A stretch of 64,000 nt of DNA from CAZIUL01 sp964542475 (GCA_964542475.1 CAZIUL010000024.1:1-64000), one strand, 5' to 3'. Positions 17,644 to 27,322 are shown, counted from the first letter of the stretch. Notes: generated from the letters alone by a model not told the origin. Made by a program: numbers and translations.

Positions 17644-18390
17644 ATGAACGAAAAACAGTTCCGATCGTTTCTCGAAAAGGTCGCCTCCGGAAAAATCAAA
17701 CCCGATGAAGGCGCATCCATGGCCAAGAACCTTTTCGTGGAGGATCTTGGGTACGCCCACATAGACCACCATCGCGCGCTTCGCTGCGGCTTTCCGGAAG
17801 TCATCTTCTGTCCCGGGAAAAGCGACGAACAGATAGAAGGAATCGCGGGCAAGATCCTCAAGCGGAGCCCTGTAATGCTTGCCACGAGAATCTCAGCGTC
17901 AGCAGCCGAGCGCCTGCTTCAGCGGTTCCCCGAGGCAAAGCACAACGAGAAGGCAAAAACCGTATCCGTGGCCGGCAAAAAGCAAACGAGAAAAAAGGGG
18001 CTCGTAGCGATCGTCACTGCAGGCACATCCGACATTCCGGTAGCTGAGGAGGCAAGGGTGACAGCGGAGCTCATGGGCGCCCGCGTCAAGCCTCTGTACG
18101 ATGTGGGCGTCGCGGGCATTCACCGGCTCCTCGAACACACACCCCTTCTGAAAGAGGCCCGGGTTCTGATCGTGGCGGCAGGCATGGAGGGAGCGCTCGC
18201 AAGCGTTGTGGGAGGCCTCGTGGAAAGGCCTGTCATTGCGGTGCCCACCAGCGTCGGATACGGTTCTTCGTTCAAGGGGATCGCAGCGCTTCTCAGCATG
18301 CTCAACTCGTGCGCTTCCAACGTCGCGGTCGTCAACATCGACAACGGCTTCGGCGCGGGAACAATCGCTGCCATCATCAACCGAAGGTAA
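17644..18390 (+). CDS. larB: Nickel pincer cofactor biosynthesis protein LarB
   Basis: 248 residues from ATG 17644 (GGAG upstream); an ATG at 17611 overlapping the tsaD stop would add 11 basic residues. LarB carboxylates and hydrolyses nicotinic acid adenine dinucleotide, the first step towards the nickel-pincer cofactor of lactate racemase and related enzymes. The N-terminal domain has LGYAHIDHHRALRCGFPEVI. The C-terminal PurE-like domain has TAGTSDIPVAEEA, DVGVAGIHRLL, VAAGMEGALASVVGGL and NIDNGFGAGTIAA. LarC and LarE are not in the window, so cofactor completion must be encoded elsewhere. Confidence 0.93.
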   Translation: MNEKQFRSFLEKVASGKIKPDEGASMAKNLFVEDLGYAHIDHHRALRCGFPEVIFCPGKSDEQIEGIAGKILKRSPVMLATRISASAAERLLQRFPEAKHNEKAKTVSVAGKKQTRKKGLVAIVTAGTSDIPVAEEARVTAELMGARVKPLYDVGVAGIHRLLEHTPLLKEARVLIVAAGMEGALASVVGGLVERPVIAVPTSVGYGSSFKGIAALLSMLNSCASNVAVVNIDNGFGAGTIAAIINRR

Positions 18391-18409
18391 GGGGAATGGG
18401 GACGGCGCA

Positions 18410-19195
18410 TTGAATCAGAACGCTCCGGTCACAGAAAAGCGAAACAGCGGCGCGCGGTCCCTGCTCCGCCTGATAGTGGTCATAACAGGCATCACAGGCC
18501 TGCGGCTTGATCACTGGAGGCGGCCGTTCGGCTTCTGCGTGTGGGTGCTTTCCTGGACGGTTTGCCTCTGTGTGTACTACGCCGTCTTCGAACTCCGCGT
18601 CATCGAGGCCGACATCTTCACATACCGATCCATTGCCCTGGCATACGCGGCCGTGTTCTGGCTCATCTACTACTGCGGGTTGAGCGCAACGCTTGGAACG
18701 CGCCTACGCCGGCTGGTGATAGACCGCCTCGGAGAAACCAACGCGGACACGGTCTTTCATGTGGTGCTCGGCGTCACCTTCCTCAACCAGGGGCTCTGCC
18801 AGACGGCTATAATGAAGGCTTACGGAATGAGCATGCCCACGGAGATACCCGCCTGGGTCTTCTGCCTCCTCGGCGGATCAGCGGTCGTTGTAGGCGCGAT
18901 CAGCAAGATATGGGCGACATACCTGGCAGGGCTGGACACCTACTACTACCGGGACATGTTTCTGGGACGCATCACCCGCACGGGCTGCAAGGAGGTGTTC
19001 GTCGTCTCCGGGCCGTACAGGACCTTCCGCAACCCCATGTACGGAATAGGCAACCTGCAGGCATACGGCGGCGCGATATGGTTCCGGTCCTGGGAAGGGC
19101 TGCTCGCGGCTGCTGTTTTTCAGGCGAGCATCTACATTTTCTACTTTCTTTTCGAGCGACCGTTCATCAAAAAAACATACTCCCCATGCTCCTGA
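18410..19195 (+). CDS. Integral membrane ICMT/PEMT-like methyltransferase
   Basis: About 261 residues. I chose the TTG at 18410 (AAGGGGA upstream) because the longer frame overlaps larB and reads as noise before this point. Five to six membrane spans are followed by the C-terminal signature GPYRTFRNPMYGIGNLQAYG, equivalent to the GPYxxxRHPxY motif that binds S-adenosylmethionine in isoprenylcysteine and phospholipid methyltransferases. The His of the usual R-H-P is Asn here. It probably methylates a membrane lipid or isoprenoid; the substrate is unknown. It ends 19 bases before the convergent plsC-like gene. Confidence 0.7.
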   Translation: MNQNAPVTEKRNSGARSLLRLIVVITGITGLRLDHWRRPFGFCVWVLSWTVCLCVYYAVFELRVIEADIFTYRSIALAYAAVFWLIYYCGLSATLGTRLRRLVIDRLGETNADTVFHVVLGVTFLNQGLCQTAIMKAYGMSMPTEIPAWVFCLLGGSAVVVGAISKIWATYLAGLDTYYYRDMFLGRITRTGCKEVFVVSGPYRTFRNPMYGIGNLQAYGGAIWFRSWEGLLAAAVFQASIYIFYFLFERPFIKKTYSPCS

Positions 19196-19214
19196 TGAGC
19201 TTTGTTTATGTTGC

Positions 19215-19919
19215 TCAGCTTTCAACAAGCCCGGCGATCCGCTCCCTGGTCATCTCCATCAGTCGACTTGTATCCATTTCGGTCACCTTTTCCGCGGAGA
19301 TCGGCTCGCCGAAACGCAGGATCACCTGGCGCGGCTCGATACGAGAGCGCATCTTCGGCTTGAAATCGAACGTTCCGACAAGGCCCACCGGAACCACTTC
19401 AGCCTTTCCCATCCTCGCCAGCTTGAACGGAAGCTTCTTGAACGGCAACAGCTTTCCATCTGTGCTCCGCGTGCTCTCGGGAAGGATCAGCATCGAGATC
19501 CCTTTATGCAAAAACTCAGCCGCCTTTCCGATCGACCTGATCGATGCCCGGACATTCGAGCGGTCTATCGGTATCATGCCGATCCTCTTCACGAAGAAGC
19601 CGTAAACCGGCCAGGAAAAGTGTTCGGCAGCTTCTATCCCCAGCTTGTACCCGGGCAGATACCCGGCAAGAACGAACAAATCGATAAAGCTCGCATGGTT
19701 CGACATGAAGAGGCGGCTGCGCCCGGGAACGATGTTATCCATGCCCTCGCGCCTCACCCGCACCCAGAAAGCCCTGACAATACACCTGCACATGAAAGCG
19801 GTAAAAGCGTTGAGCCGCCTCCCCTTCAGAACAAAGGAGCAGAGGCAGACGATGAGCATAGCCGTTAACATCGTCAGAAGGCCGGTTGTCCAGGCCGCTA
19901 TCGAAATGATCTGTTTCAT
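19215..19919 (-). CDS. plsC: 1-acylglycerol-3-phosphate acyltransferase
   Basis: 234 residues from ATG 19919; ATG 19946 is an alternative, and the spacing of GAGAGG does not decide. It transfers an acyl chain to lysophosphatidic acid in the inner membrane. An N-terminal membrane segment (IISIAAWTTGLLTMLTAMLI) is followed by acyltransferase motif I NHASFIDLF (the HX4D is H-A-S-F-I-D), motif II IGMIPIDR and motif III PESTRS, then VPVGLVGTF. The usual EGTRS is ESTRS here. It is divergent from the ABC transporter operon. Confidence 0.88.
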   Translation of the reverse strand: MKQIISIAAWTTGLLTMLTAMLIVCLCSFVLKGRRLNAFTAFMCRCIVRAFWVRVRREGMDNIVPGRSRLFMSNHASFIDLFVLAGYLPGYKLGIEAAEHFSWPVYGFFVKRIGMIPIDRSNVRASIRSIGKAAEFLHKGISMLILPESTRSTDGKLLPFKKLPFKLARMGKAEVVPVGLVGTFDFKPKMRSRIEPRQVILRFGEPISAEKVTEMDTSRLMEMTRERIAGLVES

Positions 19920-20067
19920 CGGTTGGACAATCGCCTCTCTTGACATTCCTCTTTCCGCATCAACAATTATACAACAGAACCGTTTTTTCACCCGGTCGGA
20001 CGGCGCGAGCCACACGGCTCGTTGTCATCTTCATTCTGCACGCAGTCTTTACGAAAGTCAAAACAGT

Positions 20068-20964
20068 ATGCGAAACGCGGAAGAACCGGAAAGCCTGCTC
20101 TGTTTACAGGACGTGACAAAAGAGTTCGGGTCCCTGCTTCCGGGCAGCCCAGTCCGGGCGCTTGCATCGGTGTCGTTCGATGTCAAGCCGGGCCGTATCG
20201 TAGGGCTCATCGGCCCGAACGGGTCCGGAAAAACAACAGCTCTCAGAATAGCAGCGGGTATACTTCGCCTAACCCGCGGCTCTGTCCGCGCCCTGGGCAC
20301 GGCACCCGGATCGGACAGCGCCCGCCTCCGGACCGGTTACATGCCTGAAGAGACAGGGTTCCCCGCCACGCTGACCCCAAGGGAGGTGCTCGATTTCTTC
20401 GGCCGCATCTTCGGAATGAATGCATCGAAAAGAGCGGATCGCATTGTGGAACTCGAGGAGCTGCTCTCCATGTCAGGATACATGAACCGCCGCATGGGCA
20501 AGCTGTCCAAGGGAATGTACAAAAAAACCGGTCTTGCATCAGCCCTTTTCAACGACCCTCAGCTCCTGCTACTCGACGAACCGCTCGAAGGCCTCGATCC
20601 TGTCAGCTCAGCCGGCGTGAAGGAGCACCTGATAGGGCTCGCGCGAAAGGGGGCCGGCATCCTCATCTCGTCGCACATCCTTTCAGACGTGGAATCCACA
20701 TGCCACGAGATCATCATCCTCGACAATGGAAAGGTGGTTCTGCAAGGCGTGCCCGGCTCGATACTTGCCGTGCGCGACCGTCTTGAGGTCCGCTTCGAAG
20801 CGGAATCCGGTGAAGAGCTTCTGAAAGAAATCACGCGCCTGATCGAATCCAGCGCAGGAAAGGTCTTATTCGCGGGCCATCCAACGGAGGGGCTCGAAGA
20901 GCTTTTCAAGAAAATCATCGATAAGCGGAAAAACAAGCGGGATAACGAGGAGGGCGGGCGATGA
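20068..20964 (+). CDS. ABC transporter ATP-binding protein
   Basis: 298 residues from ATG 20068. Walker A is GPNGSGKTTALR, the Q-loop region GYMPEETGFP, the signature LSKGMYKKTGLASAL, Walker B LLLLDEPLEGLD and the switch SSHILSD. The signature has K-G-M instead of G-G-Q, as in several CcmA/YxlF-type exporters. A helical C-terminal extension of ~80 residues follows the switch. It ends with the ATGA overlap to its permease partner, so the two form one transporter. It likely exports or modifies an envelope component; the substrate is unknown. Confidence 0.92.
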   Translation: MRNAEEPESLLCLQDVTKEFGSLLPGSPVRALASVSFDVKPGRIVGLIGPNGSGKTTALRIAAGILRLTRGSVRALGTAPGSDSARLRTGYMPEETGFPATLTPREVLDFFGRIFGMNASKRADRIVELEELLSMSGYMNRRMGKLSKGMYKKTGLASALFNDPQLLLLDEPLEGLDPVSSAGVKEHLIGLARKGAGILISSHILSDVESTCHEIIILDNGKVVLQGVPGSILAVRDRLEVRFEAESGEELLKEITRLIESSAGKVLFAGHPTEGLEELFKKIIDKRKNKRDNEEGGR

Positions 20965-22250
20965 AGCGCACCCCTTCCGGCTTGACCCGGCCATTGATCC
21001 GCCTCAAGGCGATGGCAAAGGAAAGCTATCAGGAGGCGCGGGGGCCTGCCCCGCTGGTTCTCATTGTCGCGGGCGCGCTGATCTTCGCCTGGATCGGGCA
21101 CATCCTCCCGTCGCCCATGGGTTCAGAGGGGTCTCTGGCCGGCGCGTTCTTCTCGGGCGGCACCCAGTTCGTTCTTGCGCTTCTTGCCATCTCTACGGGC
21201 GCATGGGCTCTGGCAGCGGATCGCGGTTCAGGGCTTGCCGACGCGCTTTTCTCGAAACCGTTGGCAGGAGCCCAGTACTACCTGGGACGCCTCATCGGCC
21301 TGGCCGCCCGGCTCACCTTGATCGCTGCAGCCGCCTGGATAGCCGCGGGATGTTTTCTGGCGCTCTTCCCCGGCGAATCCGAGTTCTCCATGACAAGCAC
21401 ACCGTTCCGGTTCACAAAAGGAGGGAAAGAGCTGTCTGTCAACAGCTCGGTTCTTCTGTTCGCAAAAGGCGGAAAAGCCTGCTGGGACTTTTCCTCGCCG
21501 CCCGAAGGGAGGAATCCGGAAGGAATGGTGCGTTTTGGGTTCAGGCCCCGCTTTTCGCGGAACAAGCCCTTTTCAGACTCGATACCTGTCGGTTTGACAG
21601 TTCGCCAGGGAGATGCGCTGCTCCTCGACCGGGAGGTCATCGTCAAGAACCGCAAAAGCCTGTCTCTCCCGATCGATCTTGCGGGCAACAGTGATGTCCG
21701 TGTCGCGCTTTCGGTGAAAAGCGGGCACAACCTCATGGAGCTTTCCGGAAACGGGTGCACGCTCGTCCACGGGAAGACCGGGCCCATGCTGACGCTCCTA
21801 CTCGCAACGCTCTCCTTTCTGCCGGCGGTCTACCTGAGCCTCGCCGCAGCGCTCACGTTCTCGGCCTTTGTGAGCGCGCCCACGGCTTTCTTTTCCACCG
21901 CGGTACTGGGGCTTCTGGTGCTGATGGGGCCGTCGGTTCAGGCGGACCTTCGCCTGGCTGCAAGCGGGCGGAACATGCTGCCGGTCGACCTTCCCGGGCA
22001 CGCCCATCATGCCCCACAAGCACACGATCACCCGACGGAGGAGAGCCGTTTTTTCCGGTCCGCCGCCGAAATCACGGCTGATGCGCTGTCGATCCTCCCC
22101 GATCCAGGTGCCGGTGGCAGCGTCGAGCCCCTCACAAGAATGGAGTGCCCTGGAAAAGATGCCGTGACCAGGCCGTGGAAGGAAAGCATCGCCGCTTTTC
22201 TGGGAGCCGTTTTTTTAGGGTGTATGCTTGCGGGCAGGAGGCAAAGATGA
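20961..22250 (+). CDS. ABC transporter permease-like membrane protein
   Basis: 429 residues with predicted membrane spans at about 30-48, 68-86, 110-135, 278-325 and 408-425. A ~130-residue beta-rich extracytoplasmic domain (about 145-270) sits between the third span and the next group. The C-terminal extracytoplasmic loop is His-rich (PGHAHHAPQAHDHP), which could bind metal. The layout is that of ABC-2 permeases with a large external domain. It overlaps the ATPase gene by 4 bases upstream and the next gene by 4 bases (ATGA), so translational coupling is likely throughout. Confidence 0.75.
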   Translation: MKRTPSGLTRPLIRLKAMAKESYQEARGPAPLVLIVAGALIFAWIGHILPSPMGSEGSLAGAFFSGGTQFVLALLAISTGAWALAADRGSGLADALFSKPLAGAQYYLGRLIGLAARLTLIAAAAWIAAGCFLALFPGESEFSMTSTPFRFTKGGKELSVNSSVLLFAKGGKACWDFSSPPEGRNPEGMVRFGFRPRFSRNKPFSDSIPVGLTVRQGDALLLDREVIVKNRKSLSLPIDLAGNSDVRVALSVKSGHNLMELSGNGCTLVHGKTGPMLTLLLATLSFLPAVYLSLAAALTFSAFVSAPTAFFSTAVLGLLVLMGPSVQADLRLAASGRNMLPVDLPGHAHHAPQAHDHPTEESRFFRSAAEITADALSILPDPGAGGSVEPLTRMECPGKDAVTRPWKESIAAFLGAVFLGCMLAGRRQR

Positions 22251-23116
22251 AGCTTCGCGCACTGGTTCCGGCACTCACGGTGGTCATGCTGCTTGGAGCG
22301 TTCACCGTGTCCGGTGTTTTCGTGCGCGGGCCCGGCTGCAGGCCGGGAGAAAGCGACGAGAGCCTGCTCCGCCTGTCAGGAGCGCTCAGGGTCTTTCTGG
22401 CGGACGCGATATGGCTCAAGATGAGGTCTCATTTCCACGATGGAAAGGAAAGCCTCGTTCTCTCCGACGCGCGCACGCTTCTGTACCTGGAGCCGGACAA
22501 CCCCAGGATCCGTGCCTTCCTTCACTGGCACCTGGCCTTCAACATGGCACGCAAGGCAGTGACAGATGAATCGAGAACCGAGTGGTACAGGGAGGGGCTA
22601 GATATCCTTGAGCGGGGCCTCGAAAACGATCCCTCCTCCGCCGCCTTGAACTTCCGCATGGGAAAAACCCTTTTCTTCAGGAGCGGGACAGATGATGTGT
22701 TCCGCAGCCTCTGCATCGAGCGCTGCGGTCTTTACCCGGTGCAGCTTGCCCCCACATATCTGGAAAAAGCCTACCTGGCCATGAACGACGCCCATTCTTT
22801 TCTTTTCTTCTTCAACGCGCTTGAGAACGCGGCCCATTTCGAGATGAAACAGGAGGCCTACGGAGCGGCTGCAAAGCTCTGGAAAAAAACAGTTCTGCAT
22901 GCAACAACCTGGATCGATAAAATTGGAATGGAAAAAGACGGAGCCGCTGATGAGTTGAAAAGGTACTATATCGATCTCGAAAAGCTCTGCGCCCTGATGG
23001 GCAGGTCAGCAGATGGATATGAGCTCGGTCCAAAAGAGATCGCGGAAAAAAAACGCCTGGAACTGAAAATAAAGGAGAACAGGTTCTTCGATGTCTGGGA
23101 TGAACCCGATCAATGA
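22247..23116 (+). CDS. Membrane-anchored helical repeat (TPR-like) protein
   Basis: 289 residues from ATG 22247, which overlaps the permease stop and has AGGAGG 7 bases upstream. An N-terminal signal anchor (LVPALTVVMLLGAFTVSGVF) precedes a helical region with TPR-like pairs: YLEPDNPRIRAFLHWHLAFN, GLENDPSSAALNFRMGKTLF and YLEKAYLAMNDAHSFLF. It ends in a basic coil. It probably serves as an accessory factor of the ABC transporter on the outer face of the membrane. No enzymatic motif is visible. Confidence 0.7.
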   Translation: MKLRALVPALTVVMLLGAFTVSGVFVRGPGCRPGESDESLLRLSGALRVFLADAIWLKMRSHFHDGKESLVLSDARTLLYLEPDNPRIRAFLHWHLAFNMARKAVTDESRTEWYREGLDILERGLENDPSSAALNFRMGKTLFFRSGTDDVFRSLCIERCGLYPVQLAPTYLEKAYLAMNDAHSFLFFFNALENAAHFEMKQEAYGAAAKLWKKTVLHATTWIDKIGMEKDGAADELKRYYIDLEKLCALMGRSADGYELGPKEIAEKKRLELKIKENRFFDVWDEPDQ

Positions 23117-24908
23117 GAGCGAAGCGGATCAGGCAACGCCGGCACCTGAAGGGGCCCCTGACAACCGCCTGAACAGCCGCGCCGGCCGCGGGCCTGGGAG
23201 ATGGAGGCTGATGATCCTGCTTCCGGTGGCAGCGGCCTTTACACTTCTCTTCATGAGGCCGGGCGCGGACAGCGATGCGTTTCCACGCCTTCCAAGGGGG
23301 GATATAGCCATAGATGCCGCGGTCGCGCACAGCCTGGCCGCGGGAGACGGCTTCTGGACTCCCTGGGAGAGAGGAAGCAGCTACCGTCCCCCGGACGACA
23401 GCAGCCGTTTCGGTCATTATGCCGACCAGCACCCGCCGCTCTGGCCTCTTGCAGGCGCCCTGTTGATGGATGCGTTCGGGATGGAGCCGCTTGATGCCCT
23501 GGAGGCGGCCTCGTTCCTGGCTCACATCGCCGCGCTCATGCTGATGGTATGGCTGGGCGCTCGAATGAAACTCGGCAGGCTCGCCTTTCTCCCTCCGCTG
23601 CTCTACACACTTCTCGCGGCGGGCAGCGCCTTTTCCCTAAACGGGTCGCTCTACACCGCGCAGGCCGGCCTCTACCTGCTGGCCGCGTGCCTCATGGGGC
23701 GCAGGAACGCGGGTCCTGGAAATTCGGTCGCCCTGGGCCTTGTGCTCGCAGCCGCGTACCTTTTGAACTACCAGGCTGTGCTGCTGCTTCCGGCTTTTCT
23801 GGCGGTGCGCCTGATTTGCCTCGGCCGGAGCATGTTCAGGCCCGGGAACCTGGCCTTGACAGCCCTGGTGATCGCGGTCTTTTCGGCAGCCGTTGCGCCA
23901 TGGCTAATCAGAAACACCGGGCTTTTCAACGATCCCATCTACTCGGTCAACCGTTTTTATGCAATGGCCAAAGCCGGGGCGCCGCTGTCGCAAAGCGTGG
24001 TCAACGGAAGAATGATCGTCGAGGTCGCCCCCTTTCCGCTCATAAAAACGGCAAAAGGCCTGGCCGGGTGCGCCTGGTTCAACATCCCCTACCTTCTGCT
24101 GCTCCTGCTCGTTCTTTTTCCGGGATGTGCGGCCATTGTGGCTGCCGACATCCCTGATCTCAAGAAGAGGATTCTCAGCAAAAGCAGGGATCCGCTGGTC
24201 GCGGCTGTTGCGGTGGTTCTACTCTTCCACTTGGCCGCATGCCTCCTCTGGCCCGCTTTGAAGCTCAGGTACATCGTACCGGCCGCGCCTCTTATCATCC
24301 TGCTCGCATGGAAGCAGGCGCTCGGGAACCCGCTGACCATGAAATGGTGGACCATCTGGACAACGCTTGCAGTGGGTGCGCTTTGCATTGCCGTTCGCCT
24401 CAAGGGAAGCGTTCACGGCGAGGCCCTCTTCATGGCGTTTCTTCTTTGCTACCTTCCCATGAGCCTCGGACGCATCGCAGGATCGTCAAGGATCACCATC
24501 CTGTTCCTGGTCGTGCTCTGCCTGACCGGCGCGGGCGCATGGCCCGGCAGCGCGTATTTCAACATACAACCCTGTCCCGATTTTTTCGGACAGGACAAGG
24601 AAACCATCGAAAGGGAAAGCGCGGAAGAGCTGCACAGGATCTCCGCTTTTCTGAACGATAGCCGCCCCGGCGTGCCAATAATCGGGGACATCAGGCTCTG
24701 GCACACGGACCACAGCTTGAGGGTTATAGAACCTCCCAAGGCATTTCCGGGAGACGACTACGGAAGGGCGCTTCAAACGGTCTCCTCCTGTTATTCGGCA
24801 TCGATCGCGGTTCTGGGCCGGCGCGAGGCCGCCAGCCTGGAAGGGGCCGCCGGCATGAAAATTATATGGGAAGGCGGGCACATGAAGGTTTTCGAGCTGA
24901 ATCCGTGA
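23091..24908 (+). CDS. PMT/ArnT-like membrane glycosyltransferase
   Basis: 605 residues overlapping the previous gene by 26 bases; ATG 23091 or 23100 can serve. After a polar N-terminus comes a first span (about 40-56). The first external loop carries GDIAIDAAVAHSLAAGDGFW and HYADQHPPLWPLAGALLM, where the D/H-x-P-P pattern is typical of the GT-C fold. Ten or more spans follow, then a C-terminal soluble domain (~130 residues). GT-C enzymes of this type move sugars from polyprenyl-phosphate donors to lipids or proteins at the outer face of the inner membrane. Coupled to the ABC transporter and TPR gene, it points to an envelope glycan pathway. Confidence 0.75.
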   Translation: MSGMNPINESEADQATPAPEGAPDNRLNSRAGRGPGRWRLMILLPVAAAFTLLFMRPGADSDAFPRLPRGDIAIDAAVAHSLAAGDGFWTPWERGSSYRPPDDSSRFGHYADQHPPLWPLAGALLMDAFGMEPLDALEAASFLAHIAALMLMVWLGARMKLGRLAFLPPLLYTLLAAGSAFSLNGSLYTAQAGLYLLAACLMGRRNAGPGNSVALGLVLAAAYLLNYQAVLLLPAFLAVRLICLGRSMFRPGNLALTALVIAVFSAAVAPWLIRNTGLFNDPIYSVNRFYAMAKAGAPLSQSVVNGRMIVEVAPFPLIKTAKGLAGCAWFNIPYLLLLLLVLFPGCAAIVAADIPDLKKRILSKSRDPLVAAVAVVLLFHLAACLLWPALKLRYIVPAAPLIILLAWKQALGNPLTMKWWTIWTTLAVGALCIAVRLKGSVHGEALFMAFLLCYLPMSLGRIAGSSRITILFLVVLCLTGAGAWPGSAYFNIQPCPDFFGQDKETIERESAEELHRISAFLNDSRPGVPIIGDIRLWHTDHSLRVIEPPKAFPGDDYGRALQTVSSCYSASIAVLGRREAASLEGAAGMKIIWEGGHMKVFELNP

Positions 24909-25119
24909 ACTTTCGGAACAATTTTGTTTCGTGTGTGTTTTTACCGCGTACAATCAACAAGCAGATGTAGAGCTGTTACAGGAACGGCTCATACGCATTC
25001 ATGGACCAGCGGGCGGCCCCCGGGGGCCTGCCTTAATAAACGCTTTGCATGGTGTCTCAGCAGGCTGTTCCGGATCTCGACCAGAGCAGGCCCTTGAAAG
25101 GACGGATCACATCGAACCT

Positions 25120-25488
25120 TTGGAAATAGCGGTTGCGTGTGCCAAGGCAGCCGAAGACAAAAAAGCCCAAAACATCAAGATAATAGAAATGTCGGAGATC
25201 ATCCCCATCACCGATTATTTCGTCCTGGTCACTGCTGTCAGCGCAAGGCAGGTCGAAATCCTGTCCGGCATAATACGGGATCTCATCAAGGGGATGAAGC
25301 TGGGTATTCCCAGCATCGAGGGGGCAGGCGCTGGCTGGTGGAGGCTTGTCGATGTCGGATCGGTGGTGGTACACATTTTCGAGGAAAAGGCCCGGGACTA
25401 CTACGATCTGGACGGCCTGCTGGCGGACGCTCCTGTCATGGACATCAACATGACGCAAGAAGGTTCCAGAAAGCGCAAGGAGGCTTAA
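25120..25488 (+). CDS. rsfS: Ribosomal silencing factor RsfS
   Basis: 122 residues if started at TTG 25120, where homology to the family begins (LEIAVACAKAAEDKKAQNIK). A longer frame from 24931 reads as unstructured sequence. RsfS binds uL14 on the large ribosomal subunit and blocks joining of the subunits under starvation. Diagnostic stretches are ITDYFVLVTAVSARQVEILS, GAGWWRLVDVGSVVVHIF and EKARDYYDLDGLLADAP. The weak AAAGGACGG upstream is further away than ideal, so the exact start is uncertain. Confidence 0.9.
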   Translation: MEIAVACAKAAEDKKAQNIKIIEMSEIIPITDYFVLVTAVSARQVEILSGIIRDLIKGMKLGIPSIEGAGAGWWRLVDVGSVVVHIFEEKARDYYDLDGLLADAPVMDINMTQEGSRKRKEA

Positions 25489-25545
25489 TCCCGACCTTGC
25501 ATGGCGCGCGCTGGATTTTTTTACCAAGATACATACGAGAAAAAC

Positions 25546-27297
25546 ATGCCCTCGATACACTGGCTGGATTGGAACGATGTAACCTTCGAAGCAGCGAAAC
25601 GGGATGACAAGCCTGTCCTGCTCTTTATCAAGGCATCATGGTGCCGCTGGTGCAAATCCATGGAACAGGACACCTACTCTGATCCCGATGTTGTGCAGAT
25701 TGTCGAAAAAGAGTTCATCCCGATCAGGGTGGATCATGAACGCCGCCCGGAAATCAACACCCGCTACAACATGGGCGGCTGGCCGACAACAGCGTTTCTT
25801 ACTCCCGGCGGCGAGGCAATCACCGGTGGAACGTTCTTCGATCCTAAAACCATGAAAGCCCTGCTCGAAAAGATCTCGATCGCTTACAAGGAGGACAGGG
25901 ACGGGATAGAGCAGACAATCATGGAGATGATCAGCAGGGAAGACGAGGAAAAGGCGGAGCGAACCGGTGATGCGGACCTGAGCCTCGACATCATCACAAA
26001 CATCTCCCGATCCATCATCAGCGAGTTCGACGAAAAATACGGCGGGTTCGGCACGGGGCAGAAGTTTCCCCACTCGGAAGCCATCGATTTTGCAACCCTG
26101 CAGTACTTCAAGACGAACGACATAAAGCTGCTCGGCGTGATCAACAAGACGCTCTCGGGAATGGCTGAAGGCCGCCTGTTCGACAAGGTGGGCGGCGGTT
26201 TTTTCAGGTTCTGCGCCGCCAGGGACTGGGGTGCCCCACACACGGAAAAGCTGCTCGAGACGAATGCCAAGCTGCTGGGCAACTACCTTGACGCCTTCCG
26301 GGTCATGGACAGCATGTTTTTCTGGGAAATCGCGCAGAAAACAGTGTCATACATCTGCGCCAACCTCTGGGACGAAAAACGCGAGGCTTTCTGCGGATCA
26401 CAGGATGAGGACGACGATTACTACCAGCTGGAAAAGGTCGAAAGGCAGGACCGCAAGCCGCCTCACAAGGACCATACAATTCATTCCAACCTGAACGCCC
26501 TCACTGCCTGCGCGTTCCTGAAAGCCGGCGCGGTCCTGGATAACCATGCGCTTCAGAGCATGGGAGTTTCAGCGATCGAGTTCATACTGCGCCACATGTA
26601 CAGCCCCGAGCGGGGTGTCTACCACTATTTCGACACCAACAGGCACATTCTCGGGCTGCTGTCCGACCAGATCTACCTGTGCCAGGCCTTGCTTCAGGCA
26701 GTGGAATACACGGGCGAGAACCGGTATCTGGATATCATCAGGGATCTGATCGAGACGATCGTCCGGAAGCACGAATCCGACCAGGGAGGGTTTTACGACA
26801 TACCGCAGCGCCGAGGCGCTACCGGCAGCCTGACGCGCAGGAACAAGTCCATACTCGAGAACGCCGTGATGGCAAGGGTTTTGATCAGGTACCACTACAT
26901 CACATTCGAGGACCGTTATCTTAAGCTTGCCAGGAAAACTCTGAGGGCTTTTGCGCGGGACTACCACATGTTCGGGCACTTCACCGCAGGGTACGGTTGT
27001 GCCGTGGACCTTTTTTATTACAAGCCTATATACGTGATCATCATAGGAAAACAGGAAAGCCCGAAAACCACGATGCTCCGGAAAGCGGCCACCCGGATCT
27101 ACCTGCCTTCCCGCATCGTTCAGACATTGGATCCTGAAACCGAACCCTCCCTCGTCGAAAAAATGCGGTTTCCCATCGGATCCGAACCCAAGGCTTATGT
27201 CTGCCTGGAGCAGTCCTGCCACGCGGCCGTGGAGGAGCCGGACCGCCTGAAAGACGTGATGCTGGATCTCGAGACTAACAGGGCCCCGAAAAGATAA
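25546..27297 (+). CDS. DUF255 thioredoxin-domain protein (YyaL/SPATA20 family)
   Basis: 583 residues from ATG 25546; an ATG at 25501 would add 15 residues. The N-terminal thioredoxin-like domain (about 1-110) has KASWCRWCKSME with the redox pair C-R-W-C, and the cis-Pro loop GGWPTTAFLTP. The remainder is an (alpha/alpha)6 toroid like the N-acylglucosamine epimerase fold, with KFPHSEAIDFATLQYF and AEGRLFDKVGGGFFRF. The family normally has ~650-690 residues, so this is a shortened version. Its biochemical role is not established. It follows rsfS by 57 bases and may share its transcript. Confidence 0.85.
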   Translation: MPSIHWLDWNDVTFEAAKRDDKPVLLFIKASWCRWCKSMEQDTYSDPDVVQIVEKEFIPIRVDHERRPEINTRYNMGGWPTTAFLTPGGEAITGGTFFDPKTMKALLEKISIAYKEDRDGIEQTIMEMISREDEEKAERTGDADLSLDIITNISRSIISEFDEKYGGFGTGQKFPHSEAIDFATLQYFKTNDIKLLGVINKTLSGMAEGRLFDKVGGGFFRFCAARDWGAPHTEKLLETNAKLLGNYLDAFRVMDSMFFWEIAQKTVSYICANLWDEKREAFCGSQDEDDDYYQLEKVERQDRKPPHKDHTIHSNLNALTACAFLKAGAVLDNHALQSMGVSAIEFILRHMYSPERGVYHYFDTNRHILGLLSDQIYLCQALLQAVEYTGENRYLDIIRDLIETIVRKHESDQGGFYDIPQRRGATGSLTRRNKSILENAVMARVLIRYHYITFEDRYLKLARKTLRAFARDYHMFGHFTAGYGCAVDLFYYKPIYVIIIGKQESPKTTMLRKAATRIYLPSRIVQTLDPETEPSLVEKMRFPIGSEPKAYVCLEQSCHAAVEEPDRLKDVMLDLETNRAPKR

Positions 27298-27322
27298 TAC
27301 CCGTTTCAGCCACTCTCCCATC

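Noticed and set aside
18541..19605. Plus-strand frame of 354 codons over the ICMT-like and plsC genes
   Set aside because: It is out of frame with the ICMT-like protein and antisense to plsC; no recognisable domain.
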